NCBI GenBank assembly: GCA_910579745.1
Contig: CAJTVH010000002.1
Location: 1-64,000, forward strand
Origin: an uncultured Clostridia bacterium
Lineage (GTDB): Bacteria; Bacillota; Clostridia; Lachnospirales; CAG-274
Direction of reading: 5' to 3'
DNA length: 64,000 nucleotides
Position numbers and translations under genes: made by a program. The first letter of the stretch is position 1, and each line of letters starts with the position of its first letter. Below are positions 63,929-64,000 of this stretch, piece by piece. The notes beneath the pieces are model-generated. The model did no database searches, had not been told where the DNA came from, and saw only the letters and a program-made list of their open reading frames with translations.

Positions 63929-64000
63929 GTTGCTATTTTAATATAAAAATTTTGTGAATTTCCATAAAACTGTTAAAATAAAATGAAAATTTTTGTTTTG

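Noticed and set aside
1..64000. CRISPR arrays, rRNA or tRNA genes
   Set aside because: No regularly spaced direct repeats of the CRISPR type, and no tRNA-like cloverleaf or rRNA sequence was recognised in either strand.

Overview
The window looks like a chromosomal segment of a low-GC, anaerobic, endospore-forming Clostridia (Bacillota). The genes are AT-rich, with strong AGGAGG ribosome binding sites and frequent TTG/GTG starts. Clostridial signatures include a single-chain PurL, an IspH-ribosomal S1 fusion, the ylmE-sepF-ylmG-ylmH-divIVA division cluster, sporulation protein YlbJ, FeoAB and a DUF6465 protein. A long secreted GH3 enzyme and a dockerin-like protein suggest a plant-polysaccharide lifestyle. 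Genus cannot be fixed from sequence reading alone.

Layout. 1-900: the end of a dispersed hairpin repeat and a non-coding leader. 900-9330: putP, tgt, purL, a 31-residue membrane peptide behind a consensus promoter, and gap. 9900-16415: rpiR-type regulator, BaiN-like flavoprotein, a chorismate mutase-CMP kinase fusion, ispH-rpsA fusion and glyA. 17010-23532: ylbJ (minus), then an HlyD-like protein, ylmE, sepF, ylmG, ylmH and divIVA. 23648-26736 (minus): cytidylate kinase-like protein and feoAB. 27260-29727: a Gly/Cys-rich small protein, rpsB and tsf. 29970-30180: a candidate structured RNA. 30432-38483: a small hypothetical, radA, then a probable operon of SEC-C protein, Sua5, low-MW phosphatase, rpiB, upp, WecA/TagO-like transferase and an aminotransferase. 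38833-46921: DUF6465 (minus), an AraC regulator (minus) divergent from a 1605-residue GH3 enzyme, a dockerin-like protein and an exported rhodanese.

47058-56415 is the most unusual locus. A perfect sigma-A promoter precedes a lipoprotein, a four-helix membrane protein, a tubulin/FtsZ-like protein (GGTGASG), a 1201-residue protein whose C-terminal half is an actin/Hsp70-like ATPase, a membrane-anchored coiled-coil protein and a soluble paralogue of its C-terminal domain. Both classes of cytoskeletal nucleotidase sit in one tightly packed operon with membrane anchors. I infer a membrane-associated cytomotive or remodelling apparatus; its function is unknown to me.

56416-61586 is a decaying accessory region. 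It holds two transposase relics, a broken ATPase gene, a free-standing Spo0A-type DNA-binding domain, an XRE regulator and a tiny hydrophobic peptide. Two near-identical copies of a 167-bp hairpin repeat bound its right part, and degraded relatives of that repeat occur in many intergenic gaps. 61587-63687 is a redox operon: TlpA-like lipoprotein, 48-residue CXXC membrane peptide and polyferredoxin membrane protein. The window ends in a GC-rich inverted-repeat element.
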